Assembly (NCBI GenBank): GCA_032158295.1
Contig: JASTWB010000040.1
Coordinates: forward strand, 1-64,000
DNA from: Pycnopodia helianthoides
Taxonomy: Eukaryota > Echinodermata > Asteroidea > Forcipulatida > Asteriidae
DNA length: 64,000 nucleotides
Direction of reading: 5' to 3'
This document shows positions 1 to 13,756 of this stretch, piece by piece. The translations under genes were made by a program, and so were the position numbers. Under the pieces are notes generated by a model. The model made no database searches, was not told the DNA's origin, and saw only the letters and a program-made list of their open reading frames with translations. Within the stretch, counting starts at the first letter, position 1. Each line of letters begins with the position of its first letter.

Positions 1-3000
1 GGAGGTCCCTTTTGCCTACATGATCAGAAATCTCAGGGAGCGGCGGAAGTACAATCCTTGCAAACCCCCAAATGCCAATTTTGGTCAAGCTGCAACACAG
101 GTAGCCCTTAAATCCCCCCAGTCAATGCCGTTTTTCAAGTTGACACCTTTGGATAGCCCAATGAGGCACTTAGGTTCAACACCCTAGCTGAAAAGAATTA
201 TGTACAGCGTCCAAGGCAATGTAGGCCAATCACTGCAAAATCAGTAAAGTGGGGGCCTCAATCGGAACCAATGTGCCGAGAGTAATGTCAAGAAATAGTT
301 TATTGGGGGATGACCTTAACCTGAACTAAGCATGCTAGAGAGTACACATTTTGAACCCATAATCTACCTTGGAGTCACTCGTCCGAAATCCGACTTTTGG
401 GTCTTTTCTACATCTCTACGGAAATCACAGCCGGCAAGCGGTAACAAATCCTGCGAACTTGCCAACTTGAATCTTGACTCCGAATGAAACACAGTAAGAC
501 GTTAAATCACCCCCACATCAATGCCCGATTTTTTCAAGCTTACACAATTGAATAGCACACGAGGGCCTCTTCAGGTCCAAAACGCCGTGGCTGAAGGAAT
601 TTTGTAAGCGCTGCCAGGGCTAAGATAGTAGGCCTACCCCACGCCAAAATCAAAAATACCGGGGCTTCAAGACGGAGCGCCACCTCGTGCGAAGTAATGG
701 CAAGAAATAAGTTTGTTGGGGGAGACCCTAACTATGAACTAAGATGCTAGAGAGACAAAATTTGCACCATAATCCCGAGCCTCTTGTCAAAACGCGTTGC
801 TGGCTTTTGGCACGCCAGGGCTAAGATAGTGGCCTAGCACCTACAAAGTCCGGGCCCAAGAACGCACCTGTGCCAAGGTAGCAAGAAAAGTACTGACCCA
901 ACATGATACTTAAGACAAAATTTGAACCAACTCTTGTAGTCAAGCTGCAAATCAGCTTTTGGGGTTTTTGGACCAATGGAAATAAGGTAGCGGGGCTACA
1001 AAAAGTCCGGCAAGCTGCGAAAGCTTGCCAACTGAATTCTTGGACTCGAGCTGCAACACAAGGTAAGCACGTTAAAATCACCCCACATCAATGCCGATTT
1101 TTTAAGTTACACCTTGGATAGCCCACGAGGGCCCTTCAGGTCAAACGCCTGCTGAGCGAATTTTGTAAGCGACCAGTGGCTAAGATAGTAGGCCTACCCA
1201 CGCCAAAATCAAAATGCCGGGGCCTCAAGACGGCGCGCCACTCGTGCCGAAGTAATGCAAGAAATAAGTTTAGTTGGGGGAGACCCTAACTCATGAACTA
1301 AGCATGCTAGAGAGACAAAATTTGACCATAATCTACCTTGGATAGTCACTCGTCGAAAATCCGACTTTTGGGTCCTTTTCTGGCATCTCCAACGGAAATC
1401 ACAGGCAGCGGGGTACTACAAAGTCCTCGCGAAAGCTTGCCAACTTGAATTCTTGACTCCGAGCTGCAACAAAGGTAAGCACGTTAAAATCACCCCACTC
1501 AATGCCCGATTTTTTAAGCTTACACAATTGATAGCCCAACGAGGCTCTCTTCAGGTCCAACGTGGCTGAGGAATTTGTAAGCGCGCCAGTGGCTAAGATA
1601 GTAGGCCTACCCCACGCCAAAATCAAAAGTCCGGGGCTCAAGACGGGCGCCACCTCGTGCCGAAGTAATGGCAAGAAAAAGTTTAGTTGGGGGAGACCTA
1701 ACTCTGAACGCATCTAGAGAGACACAAAATTTGCACATAATCCACGAGGGCTTTTTAGGTCAAAACGCCTGCTGAGCGAATTTTGTAAGCGACCAGTGGC
1801 TAAGATAGTAGGCCTACCACGCCAAATCAAAGTGCCGGGGCTCAAGACGCGGCCACTCGTGCCAAGTAATGGCAAGAAAAGTTTACTTGGGGGAGACCTA
1901 TCATGAACTAACATGTAGAGAGACAAAATTGACCATAATCTACCTTGGATAGTCACTGTCGAAAATCATTTGGTCCCTTTTCTGGCATCTCCAGACGGAA
2001 ATCACAGGCGGGGGGTATACAAGTCTCGCGAAAGCTTGCAACTTGAGTTCTTGGACTCCGAGCTGCAACACAAGGTAAGCACGTTAAAATCACCCCACAT
2101 CAATGCCGATTTTTAAGCTTACACCCTTGGATAGCCCCACACGAGGGCTCTCTTCAGGTCCAAACGCCGTGGCTGAGCGAATTTTGTAAGTGACGCCAGT
2201 GGCTAAGATAGTAGGCCTACCCCAAGCCAATATCAAAAAATGCCGGGGCCTCAAGACGGCGCGCCACCTCATGCCGAAGTAGTGGCAAGAAATAAGTTTA
2301 GTTAGGATTGCCCGATTATTTTCAAGCTTACACCCTTGGATAGCCCCACACGAGGGCTCACTTCAGGTCCAAACGCCGTGGCTGAGCGAATTTTGTAAGC
2401 GACGCCAGTGGCTAAGGTGTAGGCCTACCCCACGCCAAAATCAAAAAGTGCCGGGGCCTCAAGACGGTGCGCCACCTCGTACCGAAGTAATGGCAAGAAA
2501 TAAGTTTAGATGGGGGAGACCCTAACTCATGAACTAAGCATGCTAGAGAGACAAAATTTGCACCATAATCTACCTTGGATAGTCACTCGTCCGAAAATCC
2601 GACTTTTGTGGTCCCTTTCTGCACTCAGACGGAAATCACAGGCGAGCGGGGGTACTACAAAGTCCTCGCGAAAGCTTGCCAACTTGAATTCTTGGACTCC
2701 GAGTGCAATCAAGGTAAGCCGTTAAAATCACCCGACATCAACGCCCAATTTTTAAGCTTACACCTTGGATAGCCCAACACGAGGGCTTCTTCAGTCCAAA
2801 CGCCGTGGCTGAGGAATTTTGTAAGCAACGCAGTGGCTAAGATAGTAGCCTAGCCAAGCCAATATCAAAAAGTGCCGGGCCTCAAGACGGCGTGCCACTC
2901 ATGCCGAAGTAATGGCAAGAAATAAGTTTAGTTGGGGGAGACCCTAACTCATGAACTAAGCATGCTAGAGAGACAAAATTTGCACCATAATCTACCTTGG

Positions 3001-4330
3001 ATAGTCACTCGTCCGAAAATCTGAACTTTTGTGGTCCCTTTTCTGGCATCTCAAGACCAGAAATCACAGGCGAGCAGGGGTACTACAAATACTCGCGAAA
3101 GCTTGCCAACTTGAGTTCTTGGACTCCGAGCTGCAACACAAGGTAAGCACGTTAAAATCACCCCCACATCAATGCCCAATTTTTAAGCTTACACCCTTGG
3201 ATAGCCCCACACAGGGCTCTTTCAGGTCCAAACACCGTGGCTGAGCGAATTTTGTAAGCGACGCCAGTGGCTAAGATAGTAGGCCTAGCCCACGCCAATA
3301 TCAAAAAGTGCCGGGCCTCAAGACGGCGCGCCACCTCGTGCCGAAGTAATGGCAGGAAAAAGTTTAGTTGGGGGAGACCCTAACTCATGAACTAAGCATG
3401 CTAGAGAGAAAAATTTGCACCATAATCTACCTTGGATAGTCACTCGTCCGAAAATCCAACTTTTGTGGTCCTTTTCTGGCATCTCCAGACGGAAATCACA
3501 GGCGAGCGGGGGTACTACAAAGTCCTCGCGAAAGCTTGCCAACTTGAATTCTTGGACTCCGAGCTGCAATACAAGGTAAGCACGTTAAAATCACCCCCAC
3601 ATTAATGCCCGATTATTTCAAGCTTACACCCTTGGATAGCCCACACGAGGGCTCATTCAGGTCCAAACGCCGTGGCTGAGCGAATTTTGTAAGCGACGCC
3701 AGTGGCTAAGATCGTAGGCCTACCCCACGCCAAATCAAAAAGTGCCGGGGCCTCAAGACGGTGCGCCACCTCGTACCGAAGTAATGGCAAGAAATAAGTT
3801 TAGATGGGGGAGACCCTAACTCATGAACTAAGCATGCTAGAGAGACAAAATTTGCACCATAATCTACCTTGGATAGTCACTCGTCCGAAAATCCAACTTT
3901 TGTGGTCCCTTTTCTGGCATCTCCAGACCGGAAATCACAGGCGAGCGGGGGACTACAAAGTCCTCGCGAAAGCTCGCCAACATGAATTCTTGGACTCCGA
4001 GCTGCAACACAAGGTATGCATGTTAAAATCACCCCACATCAATGCCCGATTTTTTCAAGCTTACACCCTTGGATAGCCCAACACGAGGGCTCTCTTCAGG
4101 TCCAAACGCCGTGGCTGAACGAATTTTGTAAGCGACGCCAGTGGCTAAGATAGTAGGCCTACCCCACGCCAAAATCAAAAAGTGACTGGGCCTCAAGACG
4201 GCGCGCCACCTCGTGCCGAAGTAATGGCAAGAAATAAGTTTAGTTTGGGGGAGACCCTAACTCATGAACTTAGCATGCTAGAGAGACAAAATTGGCACCA
4301 TAATCTACCTTGGATAGTCACTCGTCCTAA
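1..4330. repeat. Satellite A tandem array (~436-bp unit)
   Basis: Head-to-tail array of about ten units. The marker GAACTAAGCATGCTAGAGAG recurs near 2531, 2953, 3389, 3825 and 4266, giving periods of 422-441 bp. Each unit also carries the blocks CACTCGTCCGAAAATCC, CTTGGACTCCGAGCTGCAA, CACGAGGGCTCTCTTCAGG and GACGGCGCGCCACCTCGTG. The last units (2500-4330) are nearly identical; the first 2.3 kb is full of short deletions and partial units. Open frames here recur with the repeat and do not resemble a protein family, so I read it as non-coding. The array starts before the window and fuses to satellite B near 4330, within the block after CACTCGTCC. Confidence 0.93.
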
Positions 4331-7300
4331 ATTCCTAGGATAAGATAGTTGCAGACTTGAAAATTATTATGGCAGCTTTGGGGGAGGTGCCCGCAAAAAG
4401 TAATCGCAGAAATTGGGCATTTTGGCATGGGTCGATTTTGTGAATATTTATAAGGGTACTACCTCATAACTTTTGTAATGGCGGGTCAAAAAAAACAAAC
4501 AGTTGAATTGACGGTGCAGAACGATAGATTAGATAGCCCCGAAGACACTTTTCGTGTGTGAAAAGGCCAATTCCAAAACCTGGCAACTATGAGTTTTTTG
4601 CGAAATGGTGACGTCATGATTTTGTCCCGAAAAAATCAATATATCCCAGGATAGAGAGTTGCGGACTTGACAATTATATGGGCAGCATCGGGGGAGGTGC
4701 CCGCAAAAAGTAATCGCAGAAATTGGGCATTTTGGCATGGGTCGATTTTATGAATATTTATAAGGGTACTACCTCATAACTTTTTTAATGGCGGGTCAAA
4801 AAGAAGAAGTTGAATTGACGGTGCAGAACGATAGATGAGATATCCCCGAAGACACTTTTCGTGTGGGAAAAAGGCCAATTCCAAAAACCCTGGCAATTAT
4901 GAGCTTTTTGCGAGATGGTGACGTCATGATTTTGTCCCTACAAAGCTCAATATATCCTAGGATAAGAGAGTCGCGGACTTGAAAATTATATGGGCAGCAT
5001 CGGGGGAGGTGCCCGCAAAAGTGATCGCAGTAATTGGGCATTTTGGCATGGGTCGTTTTTGTGAATATTTATAAGGGTACTACTACTTATAACTTTTTTA
5101 ATGGCGGGTCAAAAAAGAAGAAGTTGAATTGACGGTGCAGAACGATAGATGAGATATCCCCGAAGACACTTTTCGTGTGGGAAAAAGGCCAATTCCAAAA
5201 ACCCTGGCAATTATGAGCTTTTTGCGAGATGGTGACGTCATGATTTTGTCCCGAAAAAGCTCAATTTATCCTAGGATAAGAGAGTTGCGGACTTGAAAAT
5301 TATATGGGCAGCATCGGGGGAGGTGCCCGCAAAAAGTGATCGCAGAAATTGGACATTTTGGCATTGTTCGATTTTTGTGAATATTAATAAGGGTACTTAT
5401 TACCTTATAACTTTTTTAATGGCGGGTCAAAAAAAAAAGTTGAATTGACGGTGCAGAACGATAGATTAGATATCCCCGAAGACCCTTTTCGTGTGGGAAA
5501 AAGCCCAATTCCAAAAACCCTGGCAATTATGAGCTTTTTGCGAGATGGTGACGTCATGATTTTGTCCCGACAAAGCTCAATTTATCCTAGGATGAGAGAG
5601 TTGCGGACTTGAAAATTATATGGGCAGCATTGGGGGTGGTGCCCGCAAAAAGTGATCGCAGAAATTGGGCATTTTGGCATGGTTCGATTTCTGTGAATAT
5701 TAATAAGGGTACTTACTACCTTATAACTTTTTTAATGGCGGGTCAAAAAAAAAGTTGAATTGACGGTGCAGAACGATAAATTAGATATCCCCGAAGACCC
5801 TTTTCGTGTGGGAAAAAGGCCAATTCCAAAAACCCTGGCAATTATGAGCTTTTTGCGAGATGGTGACGTCATGATTTTGTCCCTACAAAGCTCAATATAT
5901 CCTAGGATAAGAGAGTTGCGGACTTGAAAATTATATGGGCAGCATCGGGGGAGGTGCCCGCAAAAAGTGATCGCAGTAATTGGGCATTTTGGCATGGGTC
6001 GTTTTTTGTGAATATTTATAAGGGTACTACTACCTTATAACTTTTTTAATGGCGGGTCAAAAAAGAAGAAGTTGAATTTGACGGTGCAGAACGATAGATG
6101 AGATATCCCCGAAGACACTTTTCGTGTGGGAAAAAGGCCAATTCCAAAAACCCTGGCAATTATGAGCTTTTTGCGAGATGGTGACGTCATGATTTTGTCC
6201 CGAAAAAGCTCAATTTATCCTAGGATAAGAGAGTTGCGGACTTGAAAATTATATGGGCAGCATCGGGGGAGGTGCCCGCAAAAAGTGATCGCAGAAATTG
6301 GACATTTTGGCATTGTTCGATTTTTGTGAATATTAATAAGGGTACTTACTACCTTACAACTTTTTTAATGGCGGGTCAAAAAAAAAAGTTGAATTGACGT
6401 GCAGAACGATAGATTAGATATCCCCGAAGACCCTTTTCGTGTGGGAAAAAGCCCAATTCCAAAAACCCTGGCAATTATGAGCTTTTTGCGAGATGGTGAC
6501 GTCTGATTTTGTCCCGACAAAGCTCAATTTATCCTAGGATGAGAGAGTTGCGGACTTGAAAATTATATGGGCAGCATTGGGGGTGGTGCCCGCAAAAAGT
6601 GATTGCAGAAATTGGGCATTTTGGCATGGTTCGATTTCTGTGAATATTAATAAGGGTACTTACTACCTTTAACTTTTTTTAATTTCGGGTCGAAAAAAAA
6701 GTTGAATTGACGGTGCAGAACGATAGATTAGATATTCCCGAAGACCCCTTTCGTGTGGGAAAAAGGCCAATTCCAAAAACCCTGGCCACTATGAACTTTT
6801 TGCGAGATGGTGACGTCATGATTTTGTCCCGACTAAGCTCAATATATCCTAGGATGAGAGAGTTGCAGACTTGAAAATTATATGGGCAGCATTGGGGTGG
6901 TGCCCGCAAAAAGTGATCGCAGAAATTGGGCATTTTGGCATGGGTCGATTTCTGTGAATATTTATATGAGGGTACAACACTTTAACTTTTTTTAATTTCG
7001 GGTCCGAAAAAAAAGTTGAATTGACGTGCAAACGATAGATGAGATATCCGCCGAAGACCCTTTTCGTGTGGGAAAAGGCCAATTCCAAAAACCCTGGCAA
7101 ATATGAGCTTTTTGCGAGATGTGGACGTCATGATTTTGTCCCGAAAAAGGTCAATATATCCAGGATAAGAGAGTTGCGGACTTGACAATTATATGGCGAG
7201 CATTCGGGTGAGGTGCCCGCAAAAAGTGATCGCAGAAATTGGGATATTTCGGCATGGGTCGATCTTTGTGAATATTTATAAGGGTACTACCTTATAACTT

Positions 7301-10257
7301 TTTTAATGGCGGGTCAAACAAACAAAAGTTGAAGTGACGGTGCAGAACGATAGATTTTATACCCGAAGACACTGTTTCGTTGTGTGAAAAAAGCCCAATT
7401 CCAAAAACCTGGCAATTATGAGCATTTTGCGAGATGGTGACGTCATGATTTGTCCCGAAAAAGCTCAATTATCCAGGATGAGAGAGTTGCGGACTTGAAA
7501 ATTATATGGGCAGCATTTTTGGTGGGGTGCCGCAAAAAAGTGATCGCAGAAATTGGGCATTTTGGCATGGTTCGATTTCTCGTGAATATTTAATAAGGGT
7601 ACTTATACCTATAACTTTTTTAATGGCGTGTCAAAAAAAAAGTTGAATTGACGGTGCAGAACGATAAAATTAGATATATCCCGATAGAGTCGACTTTTCA
7701 GTTGGGAAAAAGGGCCAATTCCAAAAACCCTGGAATTATGGCATTTTTGCGAGATGTGACGTCATGATTTTGTCCAAAAAAGCTCAATATATCCTAGGAA
7801 TAGAGAGTTGCGGACTTGAAAATTTATATGGGAAGCATCAGGGAAGGTGCCCGCAAAAAGTTATCGTGCTATTGATTTTTGCATGGGTCGTATTTTGTGA
7901 TATTTATAGGGTATCTACTTGAGTACTTTTTTAATGGCGGGCTTAAAAGAAAAGTTGAATTGAGGTGCAGAACGATAGATGAGATTCCCCGAAGACACTT
8001 TTCGTGTGGGAAAAAGGCCAATTCCAAAAACCCTGGCAATTATGAGCTTTTTGCGAGATGGTGCGTCATGATTTTGTCGAAAAGAGCTCAATTTATCCTA
8101 GGATAAGGAGAGTGCGGACTTGAAAATTATATGGGCAGCATCGGGGAGGTGCCCGCAAAAGTGATCCAGAAATTGGAATTTTGGCATTGTTCATTTTTGA
8201 ATATTAATAGGGTACTTATACCTATACAATTTTTTAATGCGGGACAAAAATAAAAGTTGAAATGACAGTGCAAACCGATAGATTAGATATCCCCGAAGAC
8301 CTTTCGTGTGGGAAAAAGCCAATTCCAAAAACCGGCAATTATGAGCTTTTTGCGAGATGGGACGTCGTGATTTTGTCCCGACAAAGCTCAATTATTAGGA
8401 TGGAGGTTCGGATTTGAAAATATTATGGGCAGCATTGGGTGGTGCCGCAAAAAGTGATTGCAGAAATTGGATTTTGGCATGGTCGATTCTTTGAATATTA
8501 AAGGGTACTTAAACCTTATTTTTTAATTTCGGGTCCGAAAAAAAAGTTGAATTGACGGTGCAGAACGATAGATTAGATATTCCCGAAGACCCCTTTCGTG
8601 TGGGAAAAAGGCCAATTCCAAAAACCCTGGCCACTATGAACTTTTTGCGAGATGGTGACGTCATGATTTTGTCCCGACTAAGCTCAATATATCCTAGGAT
8701 GAGAGAGTTGCAGACTTGAAAATTATATGGGCAGCATTGGGGGTGGTGCCCGCAAAAAGTGATCGCAGAAATTGGGCATTTTGGCATGGGTCGATTTCTG
8801 TGAATATTTATAAGGGTACAACACTTTAACTTTTTTAATTTCGGGTCCCCCAAAAAAGTTGAATTGACGGTGCAGAACGATAGATTAGATACCCCCGAAG
8901 ACACTTTTCGTGTGTGAAAAAGGCCAATTCCAAAAACCCTGGCAATTATGAGCTTTTTGCGAGATGGTGACGTCATGATTTTGTCCCCAAAAAGCTCAAT
9001 ATATCCTAGGATAAGAGAGTTGCGGACTTGAAAATTATATGGGCAGCATTGGGGGAGGTGCCCGCAAAAAGTGATCGCAGAAGTTGGGCATTTGGGCATG
9101 GGTCGATTTCTGTGAATATTTATAAGGGTACTACCTTATAACTTTTTTAATGGCGGGTCAAAAAAGAAGAAGTTGAATTGACGGTGCAGAACGATAGATG
9201 AGATATCCCCGAAGACACTTTTCGTGTGTGAAAAAGGCCAATTCCAAAAACCCTGGCAATTATGAGCTTTTTGCGAGATGGTGACGTCATGATTTTGTCC
9301 CAAAAAAGCTCAATATATCTTAGGATAAGAGAGTTGCGGATTTGAAAATTATATGGGCAGCATCGGGGAGGTGCCCGCAAAAAGTGATCGCAGAAATTGG
9401 GCATTTTGGCATGGGTCGTTTTTTGTGAATATTTATAAGGGTACTACTACCTTATAACTTTTTTAATGGCGGGTCAAAAAAGAAGAAGTTGAATTGACGG
9501 TGCAGAACGATAGATGAGATATCCCCGAAGACACTTTTCGTGTGTGAAAAAGGCCAATTCCCAAAACCCTGGCAACTGAGAGCTTTTTGCGAGATGGTGA
9601 CATCATGATTTTGTCCTGAAAAAGCTCAATATATCCTAGGATAAGAGAGTTGCGGACTTGAAAATTATATGGGCAGCATCGGGGGAGGTGCCCGCAAAAA
9701 GTGATCGCAGAAATTGGGCATTTTGGCATGGGTCGATTTTTGTGAATATTTATAAGGGTACTACCCTTTTACTTTTTTAATTTCGGGTCTGAAAAAAAAG
9801 TTGAATTGACGGTGCAGAACGATAGATTAGATACCCCCGAAGACACTTTTCGTGTGTAAAAAAGGCCATTCCAAAAACCCTGGCAATTATGAGCTTTTTG
9901 CGAGATGGTGACGTCATGATTTTGTCCCGACAAAGCTCAATATACCCTAGGATAAGAGAGTTGCGGACTTGAAAATTATATGGGCAGCATCGGGGGAGGT
10001 GTTAGCAAAAAGTGATCGCAGAAATTGGGCATTTTGGCATGGGTCGATTTTTGTGAATATTTATAAGGGTACTACCTTATAACTTTTTTAATGGCGGGTC
10101 AGAACCAAAAGTTTGATTTGACGGTGCAGAACGATAGATTAGATATCCCCGATATTCGTTTTGTCAAAAAGGCCAATTCCAAAAACCCTGGCAATTATAC
10201 ATTTTTTGCGAGATGGTGACGTCATCGTTTTGTCTCGAAAAAGCTCAATATATCCTA
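4331..10257. repeat. Satellite B tandem array 1 (~312-bp unit)
   Basis: About 19 head-to-tail units. The marker GTTGCGGACTTG recurs at about 4668, 5284, 5600, 5915 and 6233, giving periods near 305-318 bp. Each unit contains, in order: TCCTAGGATAAGAGAG, GGGGGAGGTGCCCGCAAAAA, TTTTTAATGGCGGGTC, TTGACGGTGCAGAACGATAG, CCAATTCCAAAAACCCTGGC and a block centred on TGACGTCA. The stretch 6900-8500 is rich in single-base deletions. The minus strand is open for most of a unit, but the same frame recurs in every unit with no recognisable domain, so I do not call a gene. The array switches to A' at 10258. Confidence 0.93.
4610..4617. promoter_or_regulatory. CRE palindrome TGACGTCA, one per satellite B unit (representative)
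   Basis: The consensus full cAMP-response element lies in the block GATGGTGACGTCATGATT (TGGTTT in array 3). Most units of all three B arrays keep the eight bases exactly, giving several dozen CRE matches in the window. CREB/ATF family proteins bind this palindrome; whether they bind here is inference. Confidence 0.6.
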
Positions 10258-10945
10258 GGTATGGTCGGCTTACAGCATGGGAAGAAGCAAAAAATGCCAG
10301 AAATCTCAAGACGACGCGACATGTCAAGCCGAGTATTGGCAATAATTAAATTTAGTTAAGTTTGACCATAACTCATGAACTAAGCATGCTAAAGATACAA
10401 AAATTTTACCTTTCTCTGACTTGGTTAGTCACTCGTCCGAATATCACACGTTTACACGTTTATGGTCCTTGCCTGGCATCTTCAGTCCGGAAATTACAGG
10501 CGAGCGAAGGAAGTCCGAATGTCTCGCAAAAGCCTCTTCAACTGGATTGGTATACTCTCAGCTGAAACACAAGGTATACAAGTTCGATTCACCCTCACAT
10601 AATTGCCGGATTTGTTCAAGCTTTACACCATTGGAAAGCCCTTTTCAAGGGCTCGCTTCAAGTTGAAACGCCGTGGCTGTGATGTTTTTTAAGCCACGCG
10701 AGTGGCCGAGAGAGTATAGGCCTACCACCAGGGTACAAGCAAAAAACGCGGACAAGACTAGTCATGCCAAATACTGGCAAGAAATAAATTTAGTTAAGTT
10801 TGACCATAACTCTTAAACTAAGCATGTTAGAAAGACGAAAATTCAGACTGGAAATCACAGGCGAGCGGGTTACCTCGAATGCCTCGCAAATGCATGTTCA
10901 ACTGGGTGTCTGTACTCTCAGAAGAATCATAGAAATACACTAAAC
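10258..10945. repeat. Diverged satellite A' stretch
   Basis: About 1.6 copies of an A-related unit. The A markers are present in altered form (GAACTAAGCATGCTAAAGAT, CACTCGTCCGAATATCAC, AAACGCCGTGGCTGTGATG), with an A'-specific block ending in CGCGACATGTCAAGCCGA. It starts abruptly inside a B unit after TATCCTAGG and ends at the left edge of the segmental duplication. Confidence 0.85.
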
Positions 10946-11836
10946 AGTCTGCAGAAACGCTTCTCAGATTTAAATTTCGGGAAATACAACGTGAGATATT
11001 TTCCATAACCGTAGTACTTCGAAGTTAAATGTTTCTCAAAATGCATTATACTACCCAAAGCTGCTGTACTTCTTACCAAGTAAGTTTTTATTGCCATTAA
11101 TTTTCAGAGTCAACCCCAAACGTGTACTGTACCTTTAAATGGCCTTATCTTGAATTCATTTGTTAATTTTGTTAAACGTATGCAGTTATTTCAACAGGTG
11201 GAGTCGGCTCCGTTTCACAGTGACCGGAATGCCACATTCCACACTGTTTTGGTATGGAGTGTCAACCGATAATTCAGAATACGAACAATACCCATAATAT
11301 GCATTGGAATCACCAAGTGTAGCTCACAACACCTACTCAATGGTAACGGCAAAACAGCCCAACTCGACCGACAATTTGGGTTGTCAATGTAATATCATTT
11401 CTGGGTAAATTAAGGGTGTTATTTATGGAAGTTTCAAACTACAATGTATGGTTTTGTATATGGCATGTCCAATCTTGGCATTTTTGTTTACACTTTCGTC
11501 CCGGCCGTTTTGATGGCAAAACAGCTCATCTCTGTCTTGAGTCATGTACATTTGATTCTTTCGAGCTAGGCTATTTTGCCATGGAAGTGGGCAAAACAAA
11601 ATTCATGCCCAAGTAGCGTACACTCAAAAAAAGTGTGTCCGATTCCTTCCTCCATGGTATTTTCCCAACATACATGTCTCTTTACAACTCAAAATAATTG
11701 TGTTTTTTTAATAAATCGAGCACATCAGTATCCTTCGCCTCTCTTTTTAATCAACGAGAAAAGCAATAAGGGCTCAGAACGGGAGTTTTTTTTCCTACAT
11801 TTGTAAAGAAGAAAAAAGATTCAGGACACCTTGTAA

Positions 11837-12790
11837 GGTTTCCAGACAAAACTGTGCACTTAAGTCCCAAAAGTGTTGCTAATCACTCACGTTTTCGATG
11901 CCATTTCTGAGAACGGTTGTATTAGCCATGCCCCTCCACACCATCAGACTGATTGAGTTTAATGTAGTAGGATTGCTGGTCATTAAGCCACTCCTCGTAG
12001 CGTATACCCGTTGGAACATCTGGGTTTCCAGACAAAACTGTGCACATTAGTTCCAAAAGTGTTGCTAAACACTCACGTTTTCGATGCCATTTCTGAGAAC
12101 GGTCGTATCAGCCATGCTCCTCCACACCATCAGACTGGTTGAATGAATGTAGTAGTATCGCTGGTCATAAAGCCACTCCTCGTAGCGTATACCCGATGGA
12201 ACATCTGGGTTTCCAGACAAAACTGTGCACTTTAGTCCCAAAAGTGTTGTAAACACTCACGTTTTCGATGCCATTTCTGGGAACGGTCGTATGAGCCAAG
12301 TTCCTCCACACCATCAGACCGGTTGAATGAATGTAGTAGGATCGCTGGTCATAAGGCCACTCCTCGTAGCGTATACCCGTTGGAACATCTGGGTTTCCAG
12401 ACCTGTTGGAACATCTGGGTTTCCAGACAAAACTGTGCACTTTAGTCCCAAAAGTGTTGCTAAACACTCACGTTTTCGATGCCATTTCTTAGAACGGTTG
12501 TATCAGCCATGCTCCTCCAAACCATCAGACTGGTTGAATGAATGTAGTAGGATCGCTGGTCATAAAGCCACTCCTCGTAGCGTATACTATCCGTTGGAAC
12601 ATCTGGGTTTCCAGACAAAACTGTGCACTTTAGTCCCAAAAGTGTTGCTAAACACTCACGTTTTCGATGCCATTTCTGAGAACGGTTGTATCAGCCATGC
12701 TCCTCCACACCATCAGACTGATTGAATGAATATAGTATAATCGCTGGTCATAAAGCCAGTCCTCGTAGCGTATAATATCCTTTGGAACGG
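11837..12790. repeat. 187-bp minisatellite, about five copies
   Basis: GTTTCCAGACAAAACTGTGC recurs at 11837, 12025, 12209, 12419 and 12607, with periods of 183-188 bp. A 27-bp micro-duplication at 12392-12418 adds an extra partial start. The paralogous duplication has only two copies (29576-29945), so copy number has changed since duplication. The long open frame running through is a by-product of the period. Confidence 0.9.
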
Positions 12791-13090
12791 TTTGAAGTAC
12801 GAGACCGTTTTTCCTTTACATAGCACCATGTAATGGTTTACACGGTGCTGTAGCGCAATATGCTGCCAATCAAACCAGGAACACAGGGGCGAACCCTATC
12901 TCATTACAACGGGTGCACTGGGTTCTTATACGTGCATTACACAATGCTACATACCAAGTGTACATGCAATTCCATTGGCATTGGGTCATGCCGTCTTCAT
13001 CCTTTTTTTCACGTTACAATACGTGCAATAACAATACTGAATACTGGTTTGCCACCTTGATCACTGTCTCATTTTTGCTATAGCATGAAG
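12791..13090. repeat. Dispersed repeat fragment in both duplication copies
   Basis: A block including GGTGCTGTAGCGCAATATGC and CAAACCAGGAACACAGGGGC, repeated at about 29945-30245. It resembles a dispersed element I associate with echinoderm sequence, but no ends or coding domain are visible. Confidence 0.5.
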
Positions 13091-13265
13091 CCCCGGCGGA
13101 GGAGCTTTATAAACCTTTTGATTGTTTATAATTTTAATAATAAAAACAAATTTATCAGGCCCAGTATTGCCGCAAAACGGCCTCAAAGCGCAATGTTCAA
13201 AAACAAAGCCAAATAAAAGAAAAAAGTGATTAGCAAAATTTGTTTAAACTGCAATATTACATACT

Positions 13266-13728
13266 TATGGTGGCCCTGAAGGGACTTCAAACAAATATAT
13301 TTACGTGAATATTTACGTAAATATTCACGATTTTTGCCCTTGAGGCACAATTCGTAAATTTTCACAAGACTATTTACGTTAATATTCACGATTTGTACCC
13401 CGAACTCTCGAATATTTACGTTAATATTGACTTGAATATTCACAAATTGTGTTCCAATAGCAAATATTTACGTAAATATTTGCGACTTCGGGCACAACTC
13501 GCAAATATTTACGTAAATATTTATGGGAATATTTCCGATTTGGGGCACAATTTGTGAATTTTTACGTAAACATTATTGTGAATATTCAAAAATTGTGCCT
13601 TAACGCAAATATTTATGTAAATATTTAAATATTTACGTGATTGTATGCGAATTTGGGCAAAAACTTTGATTATTTACTTAAATGTTCACGTAGATATGTA
13701 TGCTCGATGTCCCTTCAAGGCCACCATA
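13266..13728. mobile_element. Inverted-repeat element filled with TACGTA palindromes
   Basis: The left end TATGGTGGCCCTGAAGGGAC is matched in reverse at the right end (GTCCCTTCAAGGCCACCATA), giving imperfect terminal inverted repeats of about 60 bp. A TA target duplication is possible at both edges. The 460-bp interior is a series of variants of AATATTTACGTAAATATT, itself a perfect palindrome, separated by short GC-richer spacers such as TTCGGGCACAACTCGC. No reading frame. A copy truncated at the right lies at 30389-30650. Confidence 0.8.
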
Positions 13729-13756
13729 CTAATTTTTGCACAAGAATCCAAATATT

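Noticed and set aside
4331..10257. Recurrent minus-strand open frames of 65-196 codons in satellite B (also 42544-53555).
   Set aside because: The same peptide recurs in each unit and lengthens only where the monomer is a multiple of three. No domain, start context or conservation of frame over neighbouring indels.
12327..12725. 132-codon open frame.
   Set aside because: Lies wholly in the 187-bp minisatellite and is internally repeated; no such frame in the two-copy partner array.
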